NCBI RefSeq assembly: GCF_000516985.1
Contig: NW_006917092.1
Coordinates: forward strand, 4,593,924-4,657,923
Source: Pestalotiopsis fici W106-1
Lineage: Eukaryota > Ascomycota > Sordariomycetes > Amphisphaeriales > Sporocadaceae
Direction of reading: 5' to 3'
DNA: 64,000 nt
The translations under genes were made by a program, and so were the position numbers. The notes beneath the pieces were generated by a model. That model was not told where the DNA came from and did not search any database. It saw only the letters and a program-made list of their open reading frames with translations. This document shows, piece after piece, positions 44,453-55,343 of this stretch. Position 1 is the first letter of the stretch. Each line of letters starts with the position of its first letter.

Positions 44453-47400
44453 TCAACCATGTCTGCTCTCCCAAAGCTTCCCAAAAAGCGACCCAGGCTT
44501 GTTCTTGAGTTCACGAGGGTCACCCACCTCTACGATCCGCCCCTTTTCCATGACCACGACCACATCCAGGTCTCCAATCGTCTCCAGCCTATGCGCCACC
44601 ACCAGCACCGTCTTCTCCTTGAATGCTTCACGCAGTACCTTTTGCACTCGTTCATCCGAATGATGGTCCACGCTGCTAGTAGCCTCGTCAAGCAGCACCA
44701 CGGGACTTTTGCTTATCAGGGCCCGCGCTAGGCAAAAGAGTTGCTTCTGCCCTTGAGATAGCCCGAGGCTGTCAAAGTCTCCCTCCAGACCGCCGCGGCT
44801 GCTGATGGTTTCCCACATGCCAACTCGAGACAATGCATCAATGAGAACCTCCTCACCGATGACCGTCTCCAAGGGATCGAGATTCGTACGGACGGAGCCA
44901 GGCAGAGTGACGGAATCCTGAGGAAGGGCTGTGAGATGGGTCCGAAGGAGGTTGTTCTGTACGGACGCCAGATCGAGTCCATCAATAGCAATTGACCCAG
45001 ACTGAGTCTCCAGAAGCTTAAGAAGGCTCAGTAGGAGTGAACTCTTGCCACTTATTGTGTGATATGTAAGCCGCTGTCCAGTAAAACTTGAGGGAACCAT
45101 TTTAAGAGATAACATACCTTCCTGTACGACCGCAAATTCCTACTTTTTGGCCGGGCTGAATCTGTAGTGATACGTCACTGAGAACCCTCTCATTCTCTGC
45201 GCTATAGACTTGTCAGAATCTAGGTATACTGTCATTGTCTAGGTCTCATTGGCTTACTGGTAGGTAGAAGTCAGGTTATTGATCTTAATGGCACCGGTTG
45301 AGGGCCACGATTTCGGCGGCTCCAGAGATTCTGTGGCTGAGCCTTCCTGGGGAGTATCCCGTATAAAGTCACGCAAACGAGCGATGGCGCCGAGTGATGT
45401 TTCCATACTAGTCCATGAACTGATGACCCTTGATAGACTTGTGTTGAATCCAATAAGGGTCACCATGGCAAGGCCGATCGCTCCGCTGGATGTTGTCGTC
45501 GTAAACTCTACGGCAAAGCTCACCAAAACGATGGCTATGCCGGTAACGAACAAGTCCATCACAACATTCAACCATCGTTGGATGCAGAACAGGAGGTAGT
45601 AAGGCTTCTGGGACTGGTTCAGGTATCGCAGATTCTCCTCCTGAAAGCCTTGCTGCCAACCGAATGCTCGAATAGTCGCTACACCGTTGAGGGTCTCGGT
45701 AAAGTGTGTATACAGCGGCGATTTGGATTCAAGATCGAGGTGCCGGAGTTGACGTGATGTACGGAGGTAAAACTTCTGTAAGAAGTACATGGGTGCTATA
45801 CACAACGGTATCATGGCAGCAACGTATTGCGCGCCTGACGCAATTATACCAGCACTGGCGATCAGAGTGAGCGAATCCAACGCCGTGGTAAAGAAAGCCA
45901 TTGGGAGAGCCTGGTCAATCAGCGTCATGTCCTGGCTAAAGCGGTTCAGGATGATGCCGCTGTCTGTAGTGGTGAAGTACCACAGGGGCGCTTTGGCAAC
46001 CGTGTCTAGTAGGAGCCAGTGAAGATGTTTAGCAGATTTTGGAATGATCAGAAACATGAAGAACCAGATTATGAGGCCCGAGAGGATGACAGTCAATATG
46101 CAGTAAGCAATGTAGCCGGCAAAATATGCGCCACGATCCTGATCTATGCCATGCTCGGTCCAAATGCGTACCCTGTGCAACTCGCATGGTTAGTCACGGG
46201 GGCATGTAGATTATAGCTAAGCTCAAGAGCTTGTCGATAGAAGGAGCTGGTGATACCATTCAGAGCAGATACGACGTACCAAATTGACGGCATTCTTCCC
46301 ATGGCGATATAGCCAATGGCAAGAAGCAGAAACCCGACAGATAGGGGTAAGCCGGTCGATTTCAGATAGAACTTGTACAGTGAGCGATCCCCAGTCTGTC
46401 GTGCAAAGTCGTTATCATCCTCCGCTGCAGCCGTGACGGGGACGGGATCAGTGGCTGTGTCGCTGTCAGACACTCCTGCATCTTCATTCGCATCCCTGGC
46501 TCGGACTTCTAGGGCTAGGCTTTTCACGTAGCCGTCCTGGGCCTGCAGGTCGACAAAGCTCCCAATCTGCTCGATACGGCCGGAGGAGCTAAGCACGATA
46601 ATGTTGTCTCCGAAAGGGAGTTGGTGTACTGATAGTATGTCAGTGGTCGCTCAACTATCACAAGATATCCAGCTGCCATTCTTCGTAGCTCACGTACCCG
46701 CGTTTGTAGCTAGGAGAACAGTTGCACCCTGCTTTCGCAATAGTCCATCCCTACCGAGGATGCGATTGAAAACGGTTTGAGATGTGATAGTATCGAGGGC
46801 ACTAAAGACGTCATCGAGCAACACAATTGCCCTCCGCGCATACAATGCTCGAGCAATTGCCTATACGAAGAAAGTCAAGCTATGTCAGCAATTCTTAAAT
46901 AATAGGTCGTCCATTTCATGTCGCACTTACCACTCGCTGCTTTTGACCACCACTAAGAGTAATCCCCCCACTTCCAACCAGGCTCTTATCACCTAGAGGG
47001 AACTGAGAGATATCGACGTTGAGTGCGCAGGCATGACACACAGAGGCATACCACCTTTCATCGAATGGTCCCTGGCCAATGATGTTATCGCGAATGGAAA
47101 TGTTCCGGAGCCAAGCAGTCTGGTCACAGTACGCTATGGATGTACCAATGTCTTCAACCCTGAGCGTCCCGCCAGAGAGGCGTATTTCACCCAAGATAGC
47201 TTTAAGAAAGGAAGATTTGCCACAACCCACAGGACCGACCAGCATTGTACAGCTAGACCTTTGAAGTGATGCGGTAATGTCCTGAAGCACAGGGTCTGTC
47301 TGACCTTTCAAAGTGAAACTGGAATGTTCCAGGGAAACCCGAGTGGCGGACGACTTTGCACGGAACGAAGCTCAATGTCGAGTTGCTCCTCCCTTTGCGA

Positions 47401-49437
47401 TGAGCTAGCACGCTGATCGCTCTCAGTCGAAGACGAAGAATGGTTTCCACCACCAGTATCGACTCTTCGGTCTTCGTGGCCCTCCAACATCAAGAAGGTC
47501 TGGATCCGATCAAAGCAAGCAACAGATGCCTTGAAGTTCGGAATCGAGCCCATTAGGTTTGCCATGGGGGTTGCGACAAGGGCTACAATGGACAGCGCGG
47601 TAAATGCTGCGGAAACCGTGAATGCATTGGGTCCGGATCTTGTCCAGAACACGGCGGACGTGATTACGACTGCTGGAGTCATTTGGTCCGAGAAGTTGGC
47701 TAGATTACATCAGTTGACATTTTCCATCTGTGCGCATATTACGACATACCTATCATGATGATGCGAATGATGAAACCTCTAAACTTTTTCGACAACTCAA
47801 GCTCGTTCGCCCGAAGGCCTTGGATCAGGTTGGCAATGTAGTCCGTCAGCCCCATCATCTTTATCCCCTTGATCTGGGATAGCATAGATGAAGTGATAGA
47901 GACCCGCTTCTGCACGGCTTGGTTCCACATTCCTCGAGCTGGACCAATGCCGTCAGTAGCATAGTTGGTGGCAATACCAGATACTGGGTTACACACAGTC
48001 AGCTGAGGGGTTCCTAATGAAGCGTTGAAGTCCACTCACCAACAGCTGGAATCACGACAAGGAAGCATGCAGGCCCGATCTGCCTTTCCAGCAGGTAGAC
48101 GGCGACCGCGAGTTCCAAAGCGCTTGCCCATATCTCATGCAACTCCTCAATGCCACTCGCAATGCCGTCAACATCGGTACTCATCAAAGTGACTGCGGCA
48201 CCGTCTTTTGCGCATGTGGTATCAAGATGGACAGTCTTCTTGAAAATCATCGAGACGAGGCTGCCCCGAAGTATTGTAATGAGTTGAAATACGAGATGAT
48301 TGTAAATAACGCGTGAAAACTGTTTGGTAGAAGTCAGTGCAACGGCATCTCTTTACGAGGGTACGCCCCCAACTCACGGCAAGGCCCAGATAGACCAGAC
48401 AAGTTGCCCCAATCAAACCCCCGGCAATGCCGCCAGCATTTCGCTGATCGCTATCGCTTTTGCTTTCGCCAACGAAGCTTACAACTCGATTGATCAAAAA
48501 AGGTTGCGCAAAGCTGAAGCCAGCGAGACAGAGACGGGGGATAACTGGAGCGAGGAAGGCGACCTTGAAAGCAGAGCAGGTTGCCTTGATGAGAGCATTG
48601 TTCCTGCTTTTATCGCTTGCCTGCCAGACACCATCAAGCTTTGACAAGAGCTCAGCCGAGTCAAATTTGTTATCAATACCGCCCAAGTCTCCGACCTGCA
48701 GCAAACCTTTGAAGCCTTTAAGAAACAGCTGATTTAGCCACCAGAAGATCGATCGATTGATGGGGCCACTAGTTTCTTCCAATGCGAAGACCTTGGTCTT
48801 GTCAGCTACCAAGGGGCGCTTTTGTAGCTCTTCCAGACACATAATCGCAAGCTTCGTGGCCAGTGAAGCAGTAAACAAGGCCTGTATCGGGCCACTGTCT
48901 GGGGATCGCAGGAACAGTGTTCTGGTCTGCGCCAGGTCAAGCAAGATGGTAAGAGCAAGATAGCCGACTAGGAGAGTGGATGGTCTGATGGATCGACGGT
49001 GTTCTGTGTACGATAGCGCGGCAATGGCTAATGATCCAACAAGATTCATGACAGAGCCAGCAAGTGACGCCTGCGTCCCAAGTGTAGTCGGAAGCGCCCA
49101 CAATACAACAAGAGCAACGTCAAAGCAGATCAATGTTGCGGCTGCCGCCTGTGCGCCAAAGAGAGTCAGATATCGTGGCCACACTGGATGATCCCATTCT
49201 CCATGTATGACTTACAAGCTTTGCCCACAGGAGCCATCCGACACGCACAAAGGTGTCCTTGTGCCACAGCGACGTCCCGCGGGCTATGGAAAGCAAGATA
49301 AATAAAGCAGAAGGAAGGATGCCGAGAATGCTCTGCTCGAAGAGGAGCGTGAAATCAAATGCATCATCCCTCTGTGGACCAAACGCGATATCTGCAGTGT
49401 CGCGTTTATACGACACGTTCAATCCATGTAAATCCAT
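44453..49437 (-). CDS. ABCC (MRP-type) full-length ABC transporter, one unresolved junction
   Basis: Resolved exons on the minus strand: 49437-49216, 49148-48378, 48319-48040, 47983-47750, 47699-about 47430, about 47380-46931, 46860-46698, 46628-46280, 46172-45258, 45201-45118, 45050-44453; about 1430 aa. TMD0 is followed by TMD1. NBD1 has Walker A GPVGCGKSS, signature LSGGQ and LLDDVFSALD, with Asp instead of the catalytic Glu as usual in ABCC. TMD2 follows, then NBD2 with GRTGSGKSS, LSQGQ, LLDEATSS and AHRLE. It is probably a plasma-membrane or vacuolar exporter of conjugates or metabolites. Before NBD1 the frame must change near 47345-47440; only weak donors (GTGGAA, GTCGAT) fit, so this is an atypical intron or a frameshift. 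Confidence 0.85.
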
Positions 49438-50136
49438 AATGGTAAGGTCGGGAGGTCAACTGGAGGATTGCCTCAACCCAAGCCCACTCGAACGTTTTTC
49501 CCTTTTCAATAAGGCTCAAATCGAATTCGAGGATAAAATTCGTCTTCAGTAGTCAAATCGCGACTTGTTGGCGATACTACTGCAGGTCAAAGTCTACGAC
49601 AGGACTAATTGTATGGTTATAGGGCGACACGAACAGATGAGCCAAGCATGAATACTCCACTTCCAATCCTACTGAAATGGCCCGCGCATCATCCGCCGCG
49701 GTACAAATCCGGCGGAAGGATGCGCGAACAGACAAAACCTAACCTTATATGGTACTGGAGATGCATCGACCATGTTTGCATAGCAGATCCGAGATTATAT
49801 AATGCAGCCAAGGATGACCATATACCATTTAAAGACACCAAGATACGTGACTCATCCGGCGTCTCAGCGACAAGCGCGAATCAGCCTGAAAGGGAAGGTC
49901 GTAAACATATAACCCCTACCCCTGCTTACATAACAGCAAGAATCGAACGGGTGAAGCGAGCCCCGTTCCCGAAAATGGGGTCATGATCTGGCCGTGACCC
50001 CGCGCTATTCTGCAATGTCTCGGGCCGCAGTGAATGTGAACCGTAGACCCGGCCACAGTACGATTGGCAATCGTTACACCTGGCCGGCTCCGAAGCACAA
50101 GCGCCGATCGCAAGGCGTGCAACTATACCCACTTGA
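49438..50136. other. Divergent upstream region, no gene seen
   Basis: About 0.7 kb. It holds the ABC transporter promoter at its left side; the right gene is a pseudogene. Nothing coding is recognised. Confidence 0.55.
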
Positions 50137-51891
50137 ATGACGATGTCCACAAGCAACGCAAGCTGGTGGACTCCACCAACAGCTTCTCTACCGCCTATGG
50201 ATGGGGATGGTGCGTTCGACCGGCCCCAACGGCCACAAGAGACACGAATGATTCTGAACAATGTCTCACCCATAGTTACTTCAAGCGTCATCTTCCCGCC
50301 ACAGCCTCCGAGTGCTGCTGGGGCCGGTTTTGAAAGTGGAATCCTAACCGTCAAGCTTCACTGCGCATATCGAATAAGACAGCCTTCAACCCCGGAGTTG
50401 ACTGATGAAAGGCCCATCTACGCCTTATTCGATTGTGAAGGTTTTCAATTATCTGCTAGGGCCGCCTGGTGGGGTGGCAAGAGAGGGAACGCTTTGTGGG
50501 CAGACACTTTCCACTTTGACGTTACCACGTGTCCCGACTTGGTGATCCATTTCTCTGCCAGAAACGATAATGCTCCGGTGGGACAACCTATTGAGCCTCG
50601 TGGGTACATCACAATAAGCCCTCTTCCGGATGGGTATCCTGTAGGCAAACTGCTGGTGGATATTGAGGATGGCACCGGCCAAGTGGAAGTCATGGTCTCG
50701 TATCATCAGCAGAAAGTCCCGAATTTGGAAGATTGGAATGCCTGGGAGTTTCGTGAAGTCAAGCATGCCAACTTCGTTCATGTCACGAGAAAGAATACCG
50801 GCCGAATATATGCCATGACAGCGGTTCAACTAGGCACGGCCGGTATTGCTTTGGTATCTGAGAAGGCGAAAGGCCTTGGCCCCGGCATATGTCACCCTTT
50901 GTCGCACCTCTCAAGTTCGCTTTTATATCAGGCGAACAGCTTAGCCTCCTATCGCCGCTAGCCAGCGGTGGACATCTATCTCATCACCTTCAAAGGCAGC
51001 GATATTTTGATGTTGACAAAGTTAGATTCTATGCTGCTGAGCTGATTCTCATATTGGAGTACTTCCACAATAAGCATATGATCCTTGCTTTGCTTGAACC
51101 AACGCATCTTCTTTTGGATGCGCATGGTCACATTAATTTCTGTTGCCCTGCTATCTATAGTCATGGTCTAACAACATCCGGCTCTGGAACCTGTCCTCTG
51201 CCGGCATCACTCGAATATACAGCCCCGGAACTCGTTGCGGGTCAGGAGGCCACTGAAGCGGTCGATTGGTGGATGCTGGGTGTTTTACTCTACGAGATGT
51301 TGGCTGGGGTCCCTCCTTTTTACCACAGAGACCCTGAGGAGCAGCAGCGCAAAATAACCAATCGAACTATACAAATCCCTCCCGAGCTTCCATCTGATGC
51401 AAGAGACATTCTCAACGGACTCTTAGTCAAAGATCCCTTGCAACGATTGGGAGTACATGGAGTTTCGGAAGTAAAATATCACCCTTCTTTCAACGGTCTT
51501 GATTGGCAGCGATTAGTCCAGCGCAAACTCAATCCATCGTTTCAACCGGAAAATACCAACACCGTCTTCAGACTTGAACCATTCGAACGCGACATGTCAT
51601 GACATTCACGGGCCCGCTTTGGTCAGGGCTGTACACCGAAATGCTCAAATAGTGCGACTCCTCGTTCCAAAGACCAATAGAGTCTCGTCCACCAGGGCTC
51701 TTTGCGCGGCAGTCTATTGGCATGATGCTGCAATCGTCGAGACCTTGCCGACAAATGGTGTCCGCTGCGAGTTTGAAGAGGAGAACTTACCTTCTCCTTT
51801 GATATGGCCCCACTGTGACATTGGAACACCTGGCATGTCGGTTCGCCATTACTCTTCCAAAGGCTATTTTGAGCGATCCGAATATGGATAA
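50137..51891 (+). pseudogene. Decayed YPK-like AGC kinase with C2-like N-terminus and ankyrin tail
   Basis: Three frames together resemble one ancestral protein. 50137-about 50885 has a C2-like region (GILTVKLHCAYRI, DTFHFDVTTCPDLVIHFSAR) and kinase N-lobe ending VTRKNTGRIYAM. The frame then slips by one base near 50890, and 50889-51602 continues with SPFVAPLKFAF, VRFYAAELILILEYFH, ASLEYTAPELVAG, AVDWWMLGVLLYEMLAGVPPFY and DPLQRLG. A second slip near 51595 leads to ankyrin-like sequence to 51891 (ALVRAVHRNAQIVRLLV). The Gly-rich loop is gone, the AMK lysine is Thr (AMTAV), the YRDLKPEN loop is LALLEPTH, and CDFG is CCPA. Two frameshifts plus loss of every catalytic motif mark it as dead as a kinase. 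The fusion partner assignment is inference. Confidence 0.75.
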
Positions 51892-52145
51892 ACGGAGCGG
51901 TCTAAAATTGGATGAAGTCATTATGCTGGCTTGATATCTCAAGCAAGGCGGGCTGAAATGGGATTTGGATCCAAGATTTATGATCTTGATATACGATATT
52001 TATCATGTAATGAACTATATCGCAGCACCTCCGTTATCTCCCAAATCGTCAGAGGCTGCTGCTGAAGCGTCACGAGCTTTGGCTGCTACAAGTTGATGAA
52101 GATTTCTGCTAATTCGTAAAGTTGATGGATGGGTCGGTCCTAAAA
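51892..52145. other. Degenerate AT-rich sequence
   Basis: Follows the ankyrin-like end of the kinase relic. It could be further decayed 3' sequence of the same gene, but no motif can be read with confidence. Confidence 0.4.
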
Positions 52146-52245
52146 CTACTTCCTTAGTTCAAGAGTATCTTGATAGATCTCCTCCGCCTCTTCGCATTTT
52201 CCCTGACTTTCGAGCATACCTTCAGCTTCGAAAGCTGCCACAAAT
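52146..52245 (-). pseudogene. Single TPR-repeat scrap
   Basis: On the minus strand an open stretch ends at a stop near 52146. It reads as one tetratricopeptide repeat of the kinesin-light-chain type, with core SQGKCEEAEEIYQDTLELRK. It has no start, no second intact repeat and no room for a gene. It is taken as a fragment of a TPR protein, perhaps of the NLR-like class common in fungi (inference). Confidence 0.5.
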
Positions 52246-52380
52246 TTTAATTACAAAAGGCTCGATAAAAACAGAGTATTTGAAGAGCACCTTGACGCCC
52301 AAGGCATCCCGGCCTTCTTGACGCCCGAAGTATCCAGAGCCTCGTCAGGCTGTACGCCTAGGTGGTGACGCTGCGGCTGC

Positions 52381-52488
52381 ATGCTGAGACCTCGAGGACT
52401 GAAAATGCCTTGCAGCGGGATGTAGATTCGCCGAGCTGAGGTGTCGCAAACCAGGTACGGGTCCAACTCACCATCTCTTTGGAGTCCT
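52381..52488 (-). repeat. Diverged coding-like relic, copy A
   Basis: In reverse complement it aligns with copy C at 56941 without large gaps: both begin GGACTCCAAAGAGATGG and share a central CCCGCTGCAA block. Reading along it gives RRIYIPLQGIFSP-like peptide. It is one of three copies of an unidentified sequence. Confidence 0.7.
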
Positions 52489-52620
52489 GCCCAAGCTGCC
52501 CAGTCCACAGGCAGTGACAAAAATTAACCAGAAAGACCATACCAATCCAAGAGTTGGCATCATAGACCCGAAATTTCTGGTTAGCATCAATCCTGACTCC
52601 ACTTCTAAACGGTGGCGATG

Positions 52621-52740
52621 CTACAGCTGCATAATGAGATCTGCGAGGAGCGAAAATGCCTGCAGCGGGGTAAAAATGCGCTGAACTGAAATGTCGGCGA
52701 ACCAGATGCGGTTATCTCTGATTTGAGTCACATCCATTAT
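52621..52740 (-). repeat. Diverged coding-like relic, copy B
   Basis: Its reverse complement encodes IWFADISVQRIFTPLQAF, matching the peptide read from copy C (WFAD...RIFTPLQ) and copy A. Nucleotide identity to C is clear around TGGTTCGCCGACAT and ACCCCGCTGCA. It lies 130 bp from copy A in the same orientation, so the pair may be a local tandem duplication. Confidence 0.7.
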
Positions 52741-52967
52741 TAGGCGATAGTTGCCTAAGTTAGTCCTCTTCGACAAGAATGGTAAGGAGCCCGTGTAAAC
52801 TTCCCAGGGGGTTTCGCAAAGCCATACAGCAGACTTATTCTTCAATGTCAAAGAGTTTTCGCAGGCAGTCACCATTATCTCAATCCCCACCTCTCCGCTT
52901 CGTGGCTAGCCGACTTCTTGGCCGTGTCTCTATCTTCCTGCATTGTCTCTTTGGGCGGCAAGGGTGC

Positions 52968-53180
52968 ATGTCCGTAACACCGAACAACCTACTAGAGCTC
53001 GTTCGCGAAAATGGCAGATTGCGACAGGAGGCGGCGCATTTTCGAGAGCTCAATGATCAAGCGTTTCCAGTGCTTTTAGTGCTGATTTATCACGTCGGCG
53101 AGGTGTTGGAAATAATAGACAAGTCTATCGAGCATATAAATAGCGCCAGTGAGCGCTGGGGAGTGGAGAGAATAATTTAG
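52968..53180 (+). CDS. Hypothetical 70-aa coiled-coil peptide or fragment
   Basis: A short frame starting MSVTPNNLLELVRENGRLRQ, with leucine-spaced charged residues typical of a coiled coil, then a hydrophobic helix (FPVLLVLIYHVGEVLEII). The composition is protein-like but the frame sits within a region of relics and could be the remnant of a longer gene. No family recognised. Confidence 0.25.
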   Translation: MSVTPNNLLELVRENGRLRQEAAHFRELNDQAFPVLLVLIYHVGEVLEIIDKSIEHINSASERWGVERII

Positions 53181-53506
53181 ACTCTTTATGCGTGGGAAAG
53201 AGGCACAAGACAAGTTGGGAGACATTTACGGGAGTACTAGACGCAAAGCACTCCTCTGGAGCCCTGTTTCGTTCTTCTATCTTCGTTTCGATCTCGCCCA
53301 TTTGGTGACCAATAATCATCTTTGAGTTTCGGGTCGATAAGTGGGCGGTCTGAATTGAAGTGGACTTGGCGGCCATGGGTAATCTAATAATATGTTGCGG
53401 ACCACAGTGCTATAGAATTGTGGGACGAAGACCAAAATGAGGCAGAACATAAGAGCGCAATGCTTATTCTTGATAATCTGCTGATCGAGTCATGCGTGAA
53501 AACTGA

Positions 53507-53968
53507 ATGGATCTCACCAAATACCAACCAGCGTCGGGATCTGGAAAGCACGAAAAGGTCCTGGAGAGGGATCCCGAGCTCGAGAGTAATAACGAACGCA
53601 CTGGGGACGAAGATGAATCCATTGTACCAAGGTGGGATCAGGGTTACAGAAAGCAGTCGCTTGCATCCATTGTCTGGCTTTGCATATGCGTCACTTTGAT
53701 CGTGGTCAGCATCATTGCCTGGGGTGCGTCTCTATGGCTCACTCATCTGGCCACCGTTGAGCTCAAAAAAGCCGGCGCCCTCAGCCCACATGTAACAATG
53801 ACGACGATCACACAGCCCGCCCAAATAGTCACTGTCTGGAGAAACTCCCAATTCCGACTCAGAGTGATCACACAGCGAACGGTCCTGAAATTACCGGGCT
53901 CAAGACTACCAACTCAAACCATGAATCACTCAACACCATGTTCATACCTGGCGGGCAACTCCACGTAG
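53507..53968 (+). CDS. Hypothetical type II membrane protein, possibly frameshifted
   Basis: A 153-codon frame from an ATG: an acidic polar N-terminus (KHEKVLERDPELESNNERTG), one membrane segment (IVWLCICVTLIVVSIIAWGAS) and a short Thr-rich extracellular part. From about 53833 the +1 frame looks more protein-like (GPEITGLKTTNSNHESLNT onward to a stop near 54095), which suggests a one-base slip. Either a small lineage-specific gene or a decaying one. Confidence 0.35.
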   Translation: MDLTKYQPASGSGKHEKVLERDPELESNNERTGDEDESIVPRWDQGYRKQSLASIVWLCICVTLIVVSIIAWGASLWLTHLATVELKKAGALSPHVTMTTITQPAQIVTVWRNSQFRLRVITQRTVLKLPGSRLPTQTMNHSTPCSYLAGNST

Positions 53969-54103
53969 CCGGCTACGGACTTGGGTACAATCCACTCCTT
54001 GCCGCGGCGACTACCATTTCCTGCGTAATCTCAACCTTCTCTCCGCGCTTCTCGAGCCGTAGGGCCATGATCTGGAGCCCACTTACCGAGTGTTAGTGGG
54101 CTG

Positions 54104-54666
54104 TTTCAACACGATCTGATTTCGATTAACGGCAACACGGCGATATTCAACCACCTCGGCAGCGGCGACCAGACCAATATAAACTTCGATTTTCTGTACG
54201 CCGTACCCAAGATGGGTCCCCATGCCTTCATCAAGGATAGCCCGCTGTCCAACGAGGCAGGACTCGTGGACGTGGACGACTCCACCACCCAGCACAAGAA
54301 GTACGGGAACGTCTGGTCAGCAGGTGATGCGTCCAGCCTCCCAACATCCAAGACCACCGCAGCAATCACATCGCAAGCACCGATTCTCATTTCGAATCTC
54401 TTGGCAGCGGTGGACGGAGAGGGACCCCAGAAGACATATGACGGCTACACATCGTGTTCGCTCGTGACGGAGTACGGCAAGGTGTTGCTTGCCGAGTTCA
54501 AATACGGTGGCGTGCCCAAAGAGACCTTTGCCATGATCCCGGCATCGATCAAGCCGTCCCACGCCGCGCTTTCTATCATCTTAAGAAGGACTTTTCCCTC
54601 TGGGTATACTACAAGTCTTTGGTCAAAGGCACGTGGGCTGGGCCGAGTAGTTGGCTTACTAGGTAA
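54104..54666 (+). pseudogene. Sulfide:quinone oxidoreductase relic (HMT2/SQR C-terminal part)
   Basis: From 54104 the frame gives FQHDLISINGNTAIFNHL, FDFLYAVPKMGPHAFIKD, SPLSNEAGLVDVDDSTTQ, VWSAGDASSLPTSKTTAAI, then YDGYTSCSLVTEYGKVLLAEF, all strongly matching the C-terminal half of mitochondrial SQR. Near 54535 the frame slips; the +1 frame completes the family end (GIDQAVPRRAFYHLKKDF, WVYYKSLVKGTW) to a stop at 54666. The N-terminal FAD-binding half is absent. 5' truncation plus frameshift make it a pseudogene. The high similarity that remains implies fairly recent loss or a duplicated fragment. Confidence 0.85.
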
Positions 54667-55343
54667 ATACAAGAGACAAGCCAAGACTTGCTGGGCCATA
54701 AAAGGAAGGGAAGAGACATAAGTGGACTTTTTCTTTTAACACTATCAGCGAAACCAACAGTCTAAATTAAAAGTGGGAAAGCCGGCATCTCCAACACATT
54801 CGGAACTGCACTATAGGACCCTGGCTTCTAATCGCACGATGCTGCATCCTATGCAACCCGCATCAAGATTCACATAGGCAAGATCTACTGGTACTCCGCG
54901 CTATAGCGAGCCAACGCCACCACGACACCAACCGGTAAAAGGGCTCTTATTGCGAACACTTAGCTGTTGCATTTATTTTGGGTGACTTTGTATAGAGGAA
55001 GTGGAAAGTCGGTGTGCCGGTAAGGCTGAACCAAATTGAAGTGGCATGTACATAGGTTTTGTAGAAGGATGCATGGGACCCCAAATGACCCTGGTGTATG
55101 CACCGTGATTGTGTACAAATGGCCACTGCAGTGTGCATATAACTCCCATGTGACGCTGACATCTCCATCCCCAATATCTCAAAGTAGGAGTATGTACGCA
55201 GCATCCACCAGGGAGACCTACCCTCCTTTTATCGCCACCGCCCCGGTTCCCACTGTCGGACGCTGAAGCTGACCTCGAACAAAAACTTTCTCTCGGAGTT
55301 TTCTTGACTCGCAACCACAACCGAAATTTTGAAACTTATCGCG
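54667..55343. other. Intergenic, no gene seen
   Basis: Lies between the SQR relic and the rhodopsin-domain gene; its right end is that gene's promoter and leader. Confidence 0.55.

Noticed and set aside
47253..47453. Third-frame open stretch across the ABC transporter break
   Set aside because: The sequence is not transporter-like and does not connect to either flanking exon, so it does not explain the frame change.
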